A stretch of 64,000 bases of DNA from Acholoe squamosa (Eukaryota > Annelida > Polychaeta > Phyllodocida > Polynoidae). Both the position numbers and the translations under genes were made by a program. The notes beneath the pieces were generated by a model, which made no database searches, was not told the origin of the DNA, and saw nothing but the letters and a program-made list of their open reading frames with translations. The stretch is from contig OX439037.1 of NCBI GenBank assembly GCA_949317995.1, forward strand, positions 17,410,324-17,474,323, given 5' to 3'. This document shows positions 46,581 to 57,589 of this stretch, one piece after another. The first letter of the stretch is position 1, and the number at the start of each line of letters is the position of its first letter.

Positions 46581-46589
46581 GGAGCCCCA

Positions 46590-46590
46590 C

Positions 46591-46634
<44 letters not shown>
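46590..46634. repeat. (TA)n microsatellite
   Basis: About 20 TA repeats directly abut the right flank of element 4. Confidence 0.95.
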
Positions 46635-46636
<2 letters not shown>

Positions 46637-48300
46637 CTATAGATAATATTAATGTGGGCAAGTAGATATATTATGTATCATTCATGTAAATATATAATTT
46701 ATGCTTCAGTAGGTATAATATCCCAGTCAACTAGTACACAGTTATGCATTTAGGGACTACATTAGAAAGATATATGTAATATTGTGGAATAAATGCCATT
46801 ATAACTATAGATACATCTGACTACACATAGAACACCTACAGAGTTACCTATAGTGTTTTGATAGCAATTCCTCCCCTATAGCTATTGGTTGTAATTGCAT
46901 ATACAAGTAAATATATGAGTTATATACCATTTTGAATACATTACAAATATATCTGTATTTGTTAGTTTAGGATCCAACCATTATAGAAATCAGAATGTAC
47001 ACATGTATGTTTCTGTCTTAACTGGGGTAACACCACAGGCCCTGGCACTCAGCAGGTGGTACATCACTTACCACAGTGACCTCAGTGTCAGTCTGGTCTG
47101 CACTGACTGTCCCAAATACATGTATACTTTAACAGTCTAGGTATAAAGGACAACGTCCAGGGTAGCCATAGGTTTGATATTTTCAATACACAGTGTACTA
47201 TTCTAATGAAACTAATTAAGACAGCATATCTGGTGATGTAGTCTATATGCTGATGCATATTACACAACCCCTACAGTGGGTCTGTTTTGCCATTTAGGCT
47301 TTATACTAATACTATTAACCTACAGCATGGTGTGGATAGTGACAAACATAGGTTATAAACGAACATGGTAATATATATGTAGTCTATACAGATTATGTTT
47401 AATGAAGTCCCTACTGTGGATGTTTCATACCTCTCCCTACTCTCAATATTGTGGTCATGTGGAACGTCTTTGCAGTGCATTGGCACTGTCAGTAATTATT
47501 TTTTACTGTCATTGATTAAAATCAATTAGCCACATGCTGATCTTGTAATATAATGCATATTCTAATACACATATTGATAAGGTCATATATAGGATATCCA
47601 GATGTATAATATACCCCTGCTATTGATATGTTTTGAAACCTAGCAGTTCAATGTCTATGCCACTAGAAGACTTGGTACACTACCACTGATTACACAACAT
47701 GCACTTTGGGTGTATCTTGGCCTTTAGGCTGTGAGTAGTTTGAGGCAGAGTCAGCAGCTTCTGTAAGGCCTGGCAACAATTTAAGTGCTGCTGCTAGAAA
47801 TGGAGATGAATATGTTGCCTCTGTTCTCTGCTGGTATCCCAGGGGCAGATACTGCTCATTTTGTGGTGGGTTTTTAAAAGTTACTAGAGAGTGATCATTA
47901 TCTTGAGTCATTATGTTAGCATCACTGTTCTGGGTGTGTTGGTAATTTTGTACAGTGGGTGCTTGGTGTGCAGTAGCTGTAGAGTAGACAGGGAGGGGGC
48001 TGCTAGTGATAGGTCACTGCTGTTTAGTTGCCCCTGCTGGATGTATAGTTGTAGTGGTGACATCTGTGGTGGGGGTGACTAAGGGGGGGGGGTAGTACTG
48101 ATGGGTGGGGGTTGACCCAGATAACAAAGATGAGACAGGCCTGTAGTGGGCAGCACTTAGAGCTACCCTTCCAGTCTTCTATATTCTATGGTCCAGGTTA
48201 GGGTGGGGAGGGGACAGCACGTGGGGTGGGGTGGGCGGGGGTGAATAGATGCTATGTAACCCATACCTGATAGCCAGACACATGTTAGGGGAGTGTCACC
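46635..48300. other. Intergenic region upstream of arginase
   Basis: No recognised gene or transposon. One minus-strand frame at about 47690-48020 is listed separately. The part from 48060 to 48240 is G-rich. Confidence 0.5.
47690..48020 (-). CDS. Possible terminal exon, Gln/Ser/Pro-rich (uncertain)
   Basis: The frame ending at 47690 can be extended upstream of its Met (47911) to about 48020 without a stop, with protein-like composition (NPPQNEQYLPLGYQQRTEA, PFLAAALKLLPGLTEA). AACAGCAG near 48020 could be an acceptor. No domain is recognised and no partner exon was found. It may be chance. Confidence 0.25.
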
Positions 48301-48304
48301 TTTA

Positions 48305-48395
48305 GCGTCATTCTGATTGGTCAGACCAGATGCCTTGCTTACCGCATCGTCAATACCGGATGGAATATAAAAAGCTGGATTTTGAAACGGCGCAG
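48305..48395 (+). promoter_or_regulatory. Arginase promoter elements
   Basis: An inverted CCAAT box (CTGATTGGTC, about 48311) lies ~55 bp upstream of AATATAAAAAGC (about 48364-48375), a good TATA box. Transcription would start near 48400, giving a ~50-base leader before the Met at 48452. Confidence 0.7.
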
Positions 48396-48451
48396 ATATA
48401 TCTGCGACATCATACAACAAATCAAAAATCTATAAAGAGAGTTTTCCAACA

Positions 48452-51400
48452 ATGGCAAGTAGGAGAATTTTACGGATTATAATGACTCCTCATTTGGGCC
48501 TGAGGCATGCCCCAAAAAGATTCCAGTGCACCTCGACCAAAAGCAAACAAATTGGTGTTCTGGGCGTCCCTCTACAGAAAGGACAAGTAAGAAATTTACT
48601 TCCACATCCACATAGGATAAGTTTGATAAACACTAAACCACAAAATACCACAGCTAGGAATGTTGAAATTCATGGTCACAAATCATAGAAAGTGTGCATA
48701 TGGCGCCTTACATGTAATTCGCCCAGACATGTGCCCAGAAAAAGAATTCTTATAAGTATGCTTCTTTTACAATAGCAAGGACACATCTGACCTAAATGAT
48801 AATGTAATTTTTTAATCTACTCATCAAAATAGTCTGGACCTGAGATTTTCATGGAGGTATGAAGATTGTTTCAGTAGGAAATTAAGCGCTTAACATGGCT
48901 TGTAGCTCAAATGTCATTCTCCCAGACACAATTTCCCCCAGACAATTTTGGTCATTTTGAGCACATTTTACCCCTCTGGAGCACAAAATATGCATATGGG
49001 ACCATCAAAACCCATATGTAACATGAAGATCTCATCCAGCCTGACACTTGAGCCAAAGAAATAGAGGGGGAAACTAAAATTCGAAGAGTAGGGGCTGGAA
49101 TACATCCAAATTTGTCATATGGGTCAATCCACCGAAAGTGGGCACCTGGGTCTTTTTTGGATACAGGGGGCTGTAAAATAAGAAGTAAGTGACCATTCTT
49201 CTTATTTCTGTTTTCATTTCAAAGAAAACACCTGCTATTTTTTTAGATATGGTGGCCCAAAGTTCAAAAAAGGCCGAAAATTGCCTTTTTTATTCAATTT
49301 CCACCTCATCCCAGGGTCTATACAATAAAGCCAAACAGCAACAGACCAATATAATTTTATCTATTCCGTAGTGGGGGCTCCTATCTAACATTTTCATGTT
49401 GTTTGGAGGTGCTCTAGTTGGCATTCCTTTTCCCCTGTTCATTTCTATAACCAAATACAGGTGCTGTAATGGGCGTGAGCAAAATGAAAGTAAACTGGTA
49501 GGCCTACTAAAACACTACCCTGAATCTTCTTATTTCCCACCAAGATTAGGGTCATCATAGGGGATTTTCTGGTACAGAAACTTAGGGTCTACTTGCAGGC
49601 ATGACTGTGCAGTACACATTCAAGTATTTTCAAGTCTATTTTGCTCACAACCATTATATTCAAATTTCTGCATCCAGGACAAATACTATCAAAGTTTTCT
49701 TTCTTTCAACAAGCCTAACTTGAAGATCTATTGTTAATAAGTCATTTAAAAAAAAGACTGGAGTCTCTACATGCCTTGGTTATGCCAAAAAGAGGGGTTA
49801 ACTGACAGATGTAATGGGCGTGAGCGTAATGGGGGTGAGCATAATGGGCATGAGCGTAATGGGCATGAGCATAATGGGCGTGAGCGTAATGGGCGTGAGT
49901 AAAATGCACTGCAAGCATGTTGGCAGGCTTGATGCATTCCAAATGCATCCTATAAGTATTCTTAGATTATTTTTATTGCCTAGATTAACTCTGGGTGAGG
50001 TTATATTGCTGAGTTGCTGTCTGAAGCCTGGGAAAGTTGTTTCGCTCATGCCCATTATGCTCACGCCCATTACATTCATAATATTTCCTTATGTATTGTA
50101 AATATCCATCTTTTTTTCCTATTTTTTTTCATAGTGTGTCTTTGGGACCTTTTGTCAAATATCCTAACTGAAAATCATGTAGTTATGACAAATATTTTTG
50201 TGATGTAGAGAAGAATTCATTTTGCTCACGCCCATTACATTTTCATAATTTTGAATATTTGCAATAAAAACTGACCGCTTGGGAGTTAATGACTTGAATG
50301 AACCTTTCCTAAGAGCCAAGATATAGGGCCATCAATAAAATTAAGTTTTGTGATCTAATTCTTAGTTTTTAAAAATTACCCTCTACCATGGACAAGTGCC
50401 CATTTTCAGTGGGTTAACCCATATGCAAACCTTCTATGATTTTCGACCTTATAGTTTAAACTTAGAAACGATGTCACATACAAAGTAACACAGCAACAAC
50501 TTGATCAAGGAAATGTTCTCCACCTGATGCACTATACTATACTGCATAGGCCTAAAAATGATCATAAATCATCGATACATTTAATGATCATGGCAAATGA
50601 TACCTAGTTTTTGACAATGAAAAGGGACATTCTTTTTAATCTTGGAATAATGGGAACTATTTTTCAAAAGATAAAGTTGCCATGTGTCACTGTAATCATG
50701 TTGATAGTGGATGAGAAACCCATAATTTACAATGATGTTAACTTAATCTTTTTCTCCTCCTTTTTACAACGATTGTCATACTATCAAAACATTGTTTGGT
50801 GAAGTGCATTCTGCATTGCCAACCTTCAACTGTCATTGCAGACAGGCATTTGGAGTTATCTAGGATTTTTTAAACACACAGCTGTAAAAAACTAATAGTA
50901 ATTCTAAAGGAGGGCATTTCTCAGTAATGTTAATAAGCATCTTTAAGGATCATGTCCTCCTGACCGCTGAGCTCAATGGCAGAACGCGGAGGATTTCTGA
51001 CGCAAGTATTATGAATGTCCCGTGTACAGCTCCCTTATCAAATATGGAACACCGTGCTTGGTTGATCATATAGAATAGAATAACATGTATAATGGGTCAG
51101 GGCGCCAGAAAGCAGTAGGTTTTGTGTTTTTGGGTCATTTTGGACTTTTATGGCTCTGGTGAAAGAAGTTGTGAACCAATCTTGACTTACATAGACTCAT
51201 TTGATAGAGAACACTTAGGGCTATCAGAAAAATGTAAATTTGTGGTCATCCATCAAAAACTGTAGGACTTATAGCCTGCCGAAGTGAAAAAACGGCCAAA
51301 TTTGTTCTTTTTTCTTACTGTTTTTATGTTTTACATGTGTCCTGTATTGAATAAAGAACACTATAGAGTATCCCAAAGTTATTTTTTGTATTGTATATGA

Positions 51401-54400
51401 TCATAGGTATCATTTCCATGAGGTTTGGACATGTTACTAAGTGAGAATTTTTCATGATGTGTCTTTTTAAAATGGAAATCTGTAATGTGTAACGTCCGGT
51501 ACCTAAATCTAAATCGGTTATAAAATATGGAAAAAATAAAGCTTAAAAATCTTTGTTATTACCCATATGAATGGCCCTATTATCCTCTACTTTGGTGAAG
51601 AAATTCTGTGTCTACCAGCATTTGTCTCCATATGAGAGCAGCTTATTTGAAATAATTCTGATAAAAGTACCGGACGTTATGTAACGTCCGGTACTTTTAT
51701 CATCATGTAGGAGGCAGTCTACTGTGAATGCATAACTCAAATTTTGTTCCATTCTGTAATTGAAGTCAATAATAGACATATTGGTCTTGGTATTTCTTGT
51801 GTTTGTTATGCATAATGGGACATCCTTATATTACTGAAAGCAGCTTCAATTACTTTGGTACCGGACGTTACATGACACAAAACCAGCTATGAAAATGGAA
51901 CCAGATGGCCTAGATCGGCATATTTGGTCTTTTGAGCTAAGGAGATGTACCTTGACAATTTTGTTAAGGTTATATAAAGTAGTTAGAAAATTAGTTTTTC
52001 AGGGCCTTCAAGGCCAAAATCTTACACTTTTTGATGACCTGACCCGTATTCTGCTAGGCTGACCCTTTATTTTTCAGAGGAGAAATGGTGTAGATAAAGG
52101 TCCTGACTCCCTTCGTAAGGGAGGACTTCTAGAAAAGCTTGAGTCGACAGGTAAGTCATGCACCACTTGCTGTGTTGCGAATTCAAGGGCCTTTTATAAG
52201 TTTCAAAACCTTCAACTAAAGTGGGGGCTCCACTAAGCGATTTTTTGGAACATTCTCATGTGTCAGTGTCTAAGGTATAGGCTGTTGACATACCTAAACT
52301 GTAAACATGAGATCTAAAGTTGTAAACATGAGATTTGAGGGATCACTTGTAGTCACAGGGAGTGTATTTACCTATAGGTCTGTTTATATCTCCTCCAAAC
52401 CTGAGACTGAGATGTCACACTGATCAGGTAGGGCTAGGTCCCCTTCTGCTGTATAAACAATACTACTGTACCATAATATATAACAATGCAGCAGTCCAAC
52501 AACAACCAGTCCTGTAAAAATCAATATTTACATAACATCAGCTTGATTTACTAAACAAAAATATCTTTATGACAATAAAAGCATGCCTGAGATCGCACAC
52601 ATTCACATCCCCAGATAAACAAATAGCTCCCCCAACATACAATTTCTACCTTGCAATGACAACAAATATCATTCTTTAGTCTGTGTTTGAGTCCCATTTT
52701 GTGAGAATAGCTGCAATTCTCTGCAAAAATGGCATAGTGGAGCCTCACCTCAAAGCTCGTGACGATATACTTGTCTGATGAACTGTGCATACGCCACTAA
52801 TAAGATAACAGGGTGTTCATAAAGGACTTTTGCATTTATTTTGTTGTGTATTATTAAATGATGTCGGGATATTGAAAAACGCCCAATCGATGTGAATTGT
52901 TTACGCCAATAAAGAAACAAATACAATATAGATAAACCGATACACGTCCTACACAATATTCAAAGATCCTCCAATGTTTCAGGTTCATTTCTAAGTAGGG
53001 GCCTATCCAAGATACATTTATCATATGGATAGCTGCATACCTTCTCCTGTCTGTAAGAGTGAAAGCCGGAGGGGGCGAATCGACTAATCCACAAACAGGA
53101 AGTCTACATATGAAACTTTATCGGGTTAATCCGCAATCTATCTAATGATTTTATCAACCAATCAGACAAAAACAATTCCCTTCACCCAATGCAGAATTTT
53201 TTGGATACATTGCCTAACACCTGGTACCAATAATGCTGGTTCTTATGAGTGCCAGTAGTGCTACATCAAGCAATGCCTGACCATCATTGCTTAATCGCTA
53301 GGTACCAGATTGAGCAGTGCCCGACCAACTGGGCGTCCACACTGAGGTTCTATTTACCTGTCATGACACATCACCCAAGTTAGCTACGACCTCGACTGCA
53401 TGGATAATTGTTATCAGGGCCATCCATGAATAACCATGTTTGGGGAACAGAGCCATTCCTGTATAGGGGTGGCCATCTTGAAATCAGTTATGTAACTGAC
53501 CCCGACGGCCATCTTGGATCTGGCAGAGGATTGTGGGTAATCTCTTATCTTCCCCTCTACCCACTGAAAACAATGGGAATCGATAAGACTGATAAGCTGC
53601 TCCTCCCTCTATCTTAATCACCTTAAGTACCTGTCCATTGTTTTAGGTGTGAATGGAGGGGATTAGCCCCATAGGGAGACAATGGTTTGGTTTTACTCAG
53701 CCAGGATTATATGTTCCCCCCTTAGAAAACTTCTTAATTTTAATTTCTCCTGTTTTTGAAATACTAAGTCTAAAATAAGCTTATATTGTTTAAGTTTAAA
53801 GTATTTGCTATCCAAAGGTATATATTTTTTTTGAATATAGCTTTATATAGACCATTATGAAGGGCCAACCAAAGTAAACTGTACAAAGAGGCCAACTGCT
53901 AATCTAGCCCCCGACTACGTGAGCCACCTATCTAATTTGTGTAGTACTAGCAATGGCTCTGCTCCCTTGTAGGAGGCTCCGACCACCATCAACTTCCACG
54001 TGACGTCATTTATGGACGGCCCCTCATTGATATGATCACTTAGATATCTCCCTCTCAATAGAGTGTTTACATCTGCATCAATACGTGTTTATCGTTTTAA
54101 GGATTAGTACCCGGTGTTTCTTATCGAGTCTTTGATATCGAGTCGTTGATGACAGCCATTGGCATAGAGGGGCTGTTACTAGAGATGTTCTTTAATCATT
54201 GTGATAATAATGTAGTTTACTTCGGTAACTGACACTGAGGAAAAATTCATCAAGACATATACATTTATAGCAATCCATATTTTTGTTTAAGGTCATTCAG
54301 TGACGGACTACGGAGATCTCCAGTTTGAGCAGTTTGAAAATGACCATAAAGTGTTCAACATGCATAACCCTAGAACAGTGGGAGCTGCAAACAAAAAGGT

Positions 54401-55440
54401 AGGCTATCATGTGTACATCGACAGAGATCGGTCACGTATCGAGACATAATAACACTTTTTTTTCTCTAGTTTGGTCCAGTTAGTTTTATTTTCATTTCCG
54501 CAAGTTAAATTTTTGTTTCAGCAACTTTATTTTTGTTTTCGCAACTTCTTTTTCTTTTTTTTAGGGATTGACTTCATAACTTTGGTTCTGTTAGGAATAT
54601 TTGAAAAATACTTTCGCTATTGGAAAGCCCAGGATATGGCCATTAGCTGGGACATATTTGGAGGGCAACTTTCTATTTTTCGTTTTTGCAACTTTTATTT
54701 TGTTTCTGCAACTTCTTTACAAACAAAAACTGTCCATTTCTTAAAAATAAAAACGACCAAGTCATGGAGACAAAAGTGTAAGTTGCGAAAACAAAAATCT
54801 AACTTGCGAAATCAAAAACAAAAGTTGCGGAAACGAAAATCAAAAGTTGCGGAAACGAAAATGAGAAAAAAATGTGTAGAAAACAGATGTCCTTTCCAGG
54901 TCTCGGTAGTTATCCCATGCCAACATGGGCAAATGTTTTATCTTCATATCTACTTACAATACTCAGTGATATGCACTCAAAAAGGAATTTGATTTTGTAT
55001 TTGGATCATTTCAGTAGCTTGGCAACCTCCTCACAGTATTTGACTCAGCGGTCAAAATTTAGAATAAGAAAGGGGAATTTTTAAAAGAAAATGATACTGC
55101 AAATGGTCCAGTCCTATATTTTCACTTCAGATGGTGTGATTCATGCACTTCCAGTTCAATTTTCTCGCTTGCAGATTTCCAGCTGGGTACAAAAGATCGT
55201 TTCATCTGAGAAGACATGTTTGACGCTAGGTGGTGACCACAGCATGGCTATCGGTACCATACATGGTCACGCCCAGGTGAACCCGGACCTTACCTTGGTG
55301 TGGGTAGATGCCCATGCTGATCTCAACCCACCCCTGGCATCAGCCAGCGGCAACCTACATGGCATGGTCTTGTCTTTCCTGCTACGTGAAACTCAGAAGT
55401 ACATCCCAAAGCTCGACTCTTTCAGTTGGATTAAACCATG
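48452..55440 (+). CDS. ARG: Arginase, exons 1-4 (5' part; continues beyond the window)
   Basis: Arginase hydrolyses arginine to ornithine and urea at a two-manganese centre. Exons 48452-48586, 52078-52150, 54292-54398 and 55175-55440 join in frame with GT-AG sites. They cover about 194 residues of the ~320-residue family. The first ~30 residues are basic with few acidic residues (MASRRILRIIMTPHLGLRHA), like a mitochondrial presequence, so it may be an ARG2-like mitochondrial form. Family blocks follow: IGVLGVPLQKGQ, GVDKGPDSLRKGGL, NPRTVGAANK, LGGDHSMAIGTI and VWVDAHADLN, with the His and Asp metal ligands present. Exon 4 ends within a Cys/Trp codon after WIKP. The donor there is GTCAGT, with unusual C at +3. 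The second ligand cluster (DxDxxDP) should lie beyond 64000 or has been lost. Introns 1-3 carry DNA elements. Confidence 0.95.
49116..50425. mobile_element. Element 2: 1,298-bp non-autonomous DNA element in arginase intron 1
   Basis: CATATG flanks both ends (49116-49121 and 50420-50425). The inverted ends GGTCAATCCACCGAAAGTGG and, complemented, GGTTAACCCACTGAAAATGG agree at most positions, with differences mostly C/T. The interior has about ten copies of TAATGGGCGTGAGC words. No gene is present; the ~70-95-codon frames over the word array are artefacts. Confidence 0.85.
49460..50245. repeat. Element 2 repeated word (TAATGGGCGTGAGC)
   Basis: One copy at about 49467, six in tandem at 15-bp spacing at about 49812-49906, two reversed at about 50045-50078, and one reversed at about 50222. 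Copies vary mainly by CG to CA. The core GGGCGTGAG is identical to that in the element 1 word. Confidence 0.92.
51094..52065. mobile_element. Element 3: 972-bp non-autonomous DNA element in arginase intron 1
   Basis: The left end GGGTCAGGGCGCCAGAAAGC and, complemented, the right end GGGTCAGCCTAGCAGAATAC form imperfect inverted repeats. Flanks TATAAT and TTTATT agree at four of six bases, so the target duplication is uncertain. Four copies of TAACGTCCGGTAC lie inside, two of them as a head-to-head palindrome. No gene. Confidence 0.68.
51490..51871. repeat. Element 3 repeated word (TAACGTCCGGTAC)
   Basis: Forward copies at 51490 and about 51681; reverse copies at about 51667 and 51858. The middle pair forms AAAAGTACCGGACGTTA with its complement. 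Confidence 0.92.
52151..54291. other. Arginase intron 2
   Basis: About 2.1 kb with no recognised gene or transposon. Short frames at 52551-52956 (-) and 53408-53617 (+) show no family resemblance. Confidence 0.6.
54475..54870. repeat. Repeated word GTTGCGAAAACAAAAA in arginase intron 3
   Basis: Copies in one orientation lie at about 54490-54560 and 54680-54720, and in the other at about 54775-54860 (for example AAGTTGCGGAAACGAAAATC twice). The two clusters face each other around a ~60-190 bp centre. No clear terminal repeats or target duplication were found. The 173-codon frame at 54471-54992 runs through this repeat and is rejected as a gene. Confidence 0.7.
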
Positions 55441-55499
55441 GTCAGTGAGCATATTTGTTCCATCTAATGGTTGCAAGTAGTATATGCATGCAAACTCAG

Positions 55500-55985
55500 T
55501 GCATAGCTTCAGCTACTAACTAGGTCATGACCCACTTGCAGAACGGAAGTGACCCCATTTGACCCAGTTTAACCAATCAGAAGCCTGGATTTGACAGGAA
55601 GTGATGTCACAAGGTCACAACCTAGTTTTTTCGACCAATCAGGGAGCTGGAATATATATCATGACCTAGTTACATAAATTACATATATTGCACAATACTT
55701 TGATTTGACCTACTTACAAACTGGAGGTGACCTCACTGAAACGTATGAGCTACGCATGAACAGGTATTGTGCAATGGTTTATAAAATTGCACAATTACCA
55801 TGATGAAATAGCAAATGGGTATTGTGCAATTGCTGAGAAAATGCACAATAATGACTGATGAAATAAACAGAGAGAATTGCACAACAGTGGGGACCAAATG
55901 GGGTTTCAGAGGACACAGTCGGAGGGGAACAAAGGCCTCATTTGGTTACCCACGGTTGTGCAGTTCTCTCTGTTTATTTCATATA
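55500..55985. repeat. Repeated word GGTATTGTGCAATT and inverted repeat in arginase intron 4
   Basis: Copies and complements of ATTGTGCAATT occur near 55688, 55763, 55787, 55820, 55842, 55876 and 55953. ATGAAATAAACAGAGAGAAT (about 55857) is the near-complement of 55958-55982. CTAGGTCATGAC and TCATGACCTAG lie at the left. This resembles another small DNA element, boundaries uncertain. Confidence 0.65.
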
Positions 55986-56223
55986 TTAAAATATAACACA
56001 ACTCTTTAATTTTCATTACAGGGTACTTTTATTAGACACAATATTTACATATGAACCCGATTTTTCCATTACTGGGATGTGCACAGATACAACAGAAGCA
56101 TTTGTTGTGTGTAAATTTACTTGCTTGATACCAGCTTTGACCTGTGAGACTAGTTTTGCACGTGTTGTGGAAACAATAACTGTTCAGTTTAGCTATGTTA
56201 GCTATAGCATGTTCAAACAAAGC

Positions 56224-56899
56224 CTATGCCAGGAAGTAAGTTTCACCAGGTCCTGGTGAAAGACTAGATAGAAAACCATCCTTGAAGTTTACCTCAAACG
56301 AGAAATGATTTTTCACTTTAGGTATACTTAAGGCATGAAGCTCCAACGTGACCTGTAGACATGTGAAACAAATGGTTTTAGCTATAGCAGATACTCGTAG
56401 TTTACAGTTACACTGGCAAAACACCCCTACAATGGGAGTACACTCTAACTGCTGCATGGTAACAGCAAACTTTTTCACACTTCCTAAAGTGTACCTTGTG
56501 TAGTGCCTTGGACAGTTAGGTTCAGTGTGTAACTGGTATACACCCATGCACTAATCTTGCGTTATTAAGTTTACACTTTTCACTCGACAATAGTGCATGC
56601 AGTTCCTGTACGTGTCCCAAAAAGCTGAAGAGAAATATTTGTACATCTTAACACTAGTTAAACAGTGGTCAACAGTGTCTGGTTCAGCTCCTCTAAAATA
56701 ACCAATGTTTTCTGCAGGTATTACTTGCCTAAAAAAATTTCTGAACATCCACATGCAATAACAGTAACACCATTGTCAGGTGTTACAGCAGAAGCTTTGC
56801 TGTGCAGAGCAACAATTTGTAGAACTGGCCACATGTAATATTCATAAGGCGGAGTTTCTGTATTTTGTTCTACTATCATTGCCTCTAAAATTGCCATGT
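56224..56899 (-). pseudogene. Unknown Cys-rich Polinton-associated ORF, broken
   Basis: A frame from a Met near 56899 (MAILEAMIVEQNTETPPYEY) passes a frameshift at a T-run near 56735 and a stop at 56548, ending at 56224. It would encode about 220 residues, including CQCNCKLRVSAIAKTICFTC. No family recognised. It may be a Polinton accessory gene or the remnant of another element. Confidence 0.45.
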
Positions 56900-57580
56900 T
56901 AAATAATGACTTAATCTAACCAGATATGAACTGTTACAACCAGTTATCTGGTGAAGTTGACGCAAAGAATAAACCTTGTAGTTTTTTTTTGTCAAATACA
57001 TCCAAGTTGTTTTCTTTAGCGCCAGATTTTTTTTTTTTGTGAACTTGATTAGTTTTCCCTTTTTTGAATAGTTTTTTTTTTGGGGTGATTAAGTTCACTT
57101 TTGCGTTAACTTTGTAAAATGTTTATAAATTTTTTGATAAATGTTCATTTTTGTTGCACTGTATGATACTTTAACACATGTTTCTATGGGGGGGAAAAGT
57201 TGTTTTTTTTACACAAAGTGTTTGTTTTTATTGAACAAAATGTTCAAAAAATGAACAAAATATTAAAAAAAAAACTTTTTAATTCAAAAATGTACAACTC
57301 TAAGTAAAGTGAGAAAAAGAAAACTAGAGGTAGACAAACATAAGCAAAAGCCATTGTTTAAATTGAGAGGGGTAAGGTGCTTACTCAATCTTCACACACC
57401 TTTTTTTTATATACTGATAACTTAACCCTTGTTTTTTTTAGAGTAGGTAGTAACGCTGTGGTTAACTACTTTAAATCCTTTGTTAACTACCATGACAACA
57501 TTTTCACTGTCCAGCACTTTTTTAAACTTTTCAGTAGTTAAGGTGTTTTGATTTTGAATTACACCTTTGCAACTTAGTTT
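56900..57580. other. AT-rich spacer
   Basis: T- and A-rich runs, no gene recognised. It lies between the unknown ORF and the polymerase C-terminus. Confidence 0.5.
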
Positions 57581-57589
57581 AATGGGCAC

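Larger units (their letters stand above)
39173..46587. mobile_element. Element 4: non-autonomous DNA element, split by a DIRS element
   Basis: The left end GGGCTCCAGAAAATGTC at 39173 is matched by its exact complement ending at 46587. The flanks CACCAA (39167-39172) and CACCCA (46588-46593) agree at five of six bases, consistent with a 6-bp target duplication. Without the DIRS insertion the element is about 2.05 kb. Its left part carries about ten copies of CTGATGAACGTAACAT-like words in both orientations. No intact gene is seen; the 62-codon frame at 39409 is AT-rich chance sequence. Confidence 0.8.

Noticed and set aside
49812-49906. Possible CRISPR-like array
   Set aside because: The units are contiguous 15-mers without spacers, in animal DNA within a transposon.
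49742-50101. Frames such as HYAHAHYAHAHY and MGVSVMGVSIMG
   Set aside because: They are translations of the element 2 word array, not a histidine-rich peptide gene.
54471-54992. 173-codon plus-strand frame
   Set aside because: It runs through facing AT-rich repeats in an intron and has no domain.
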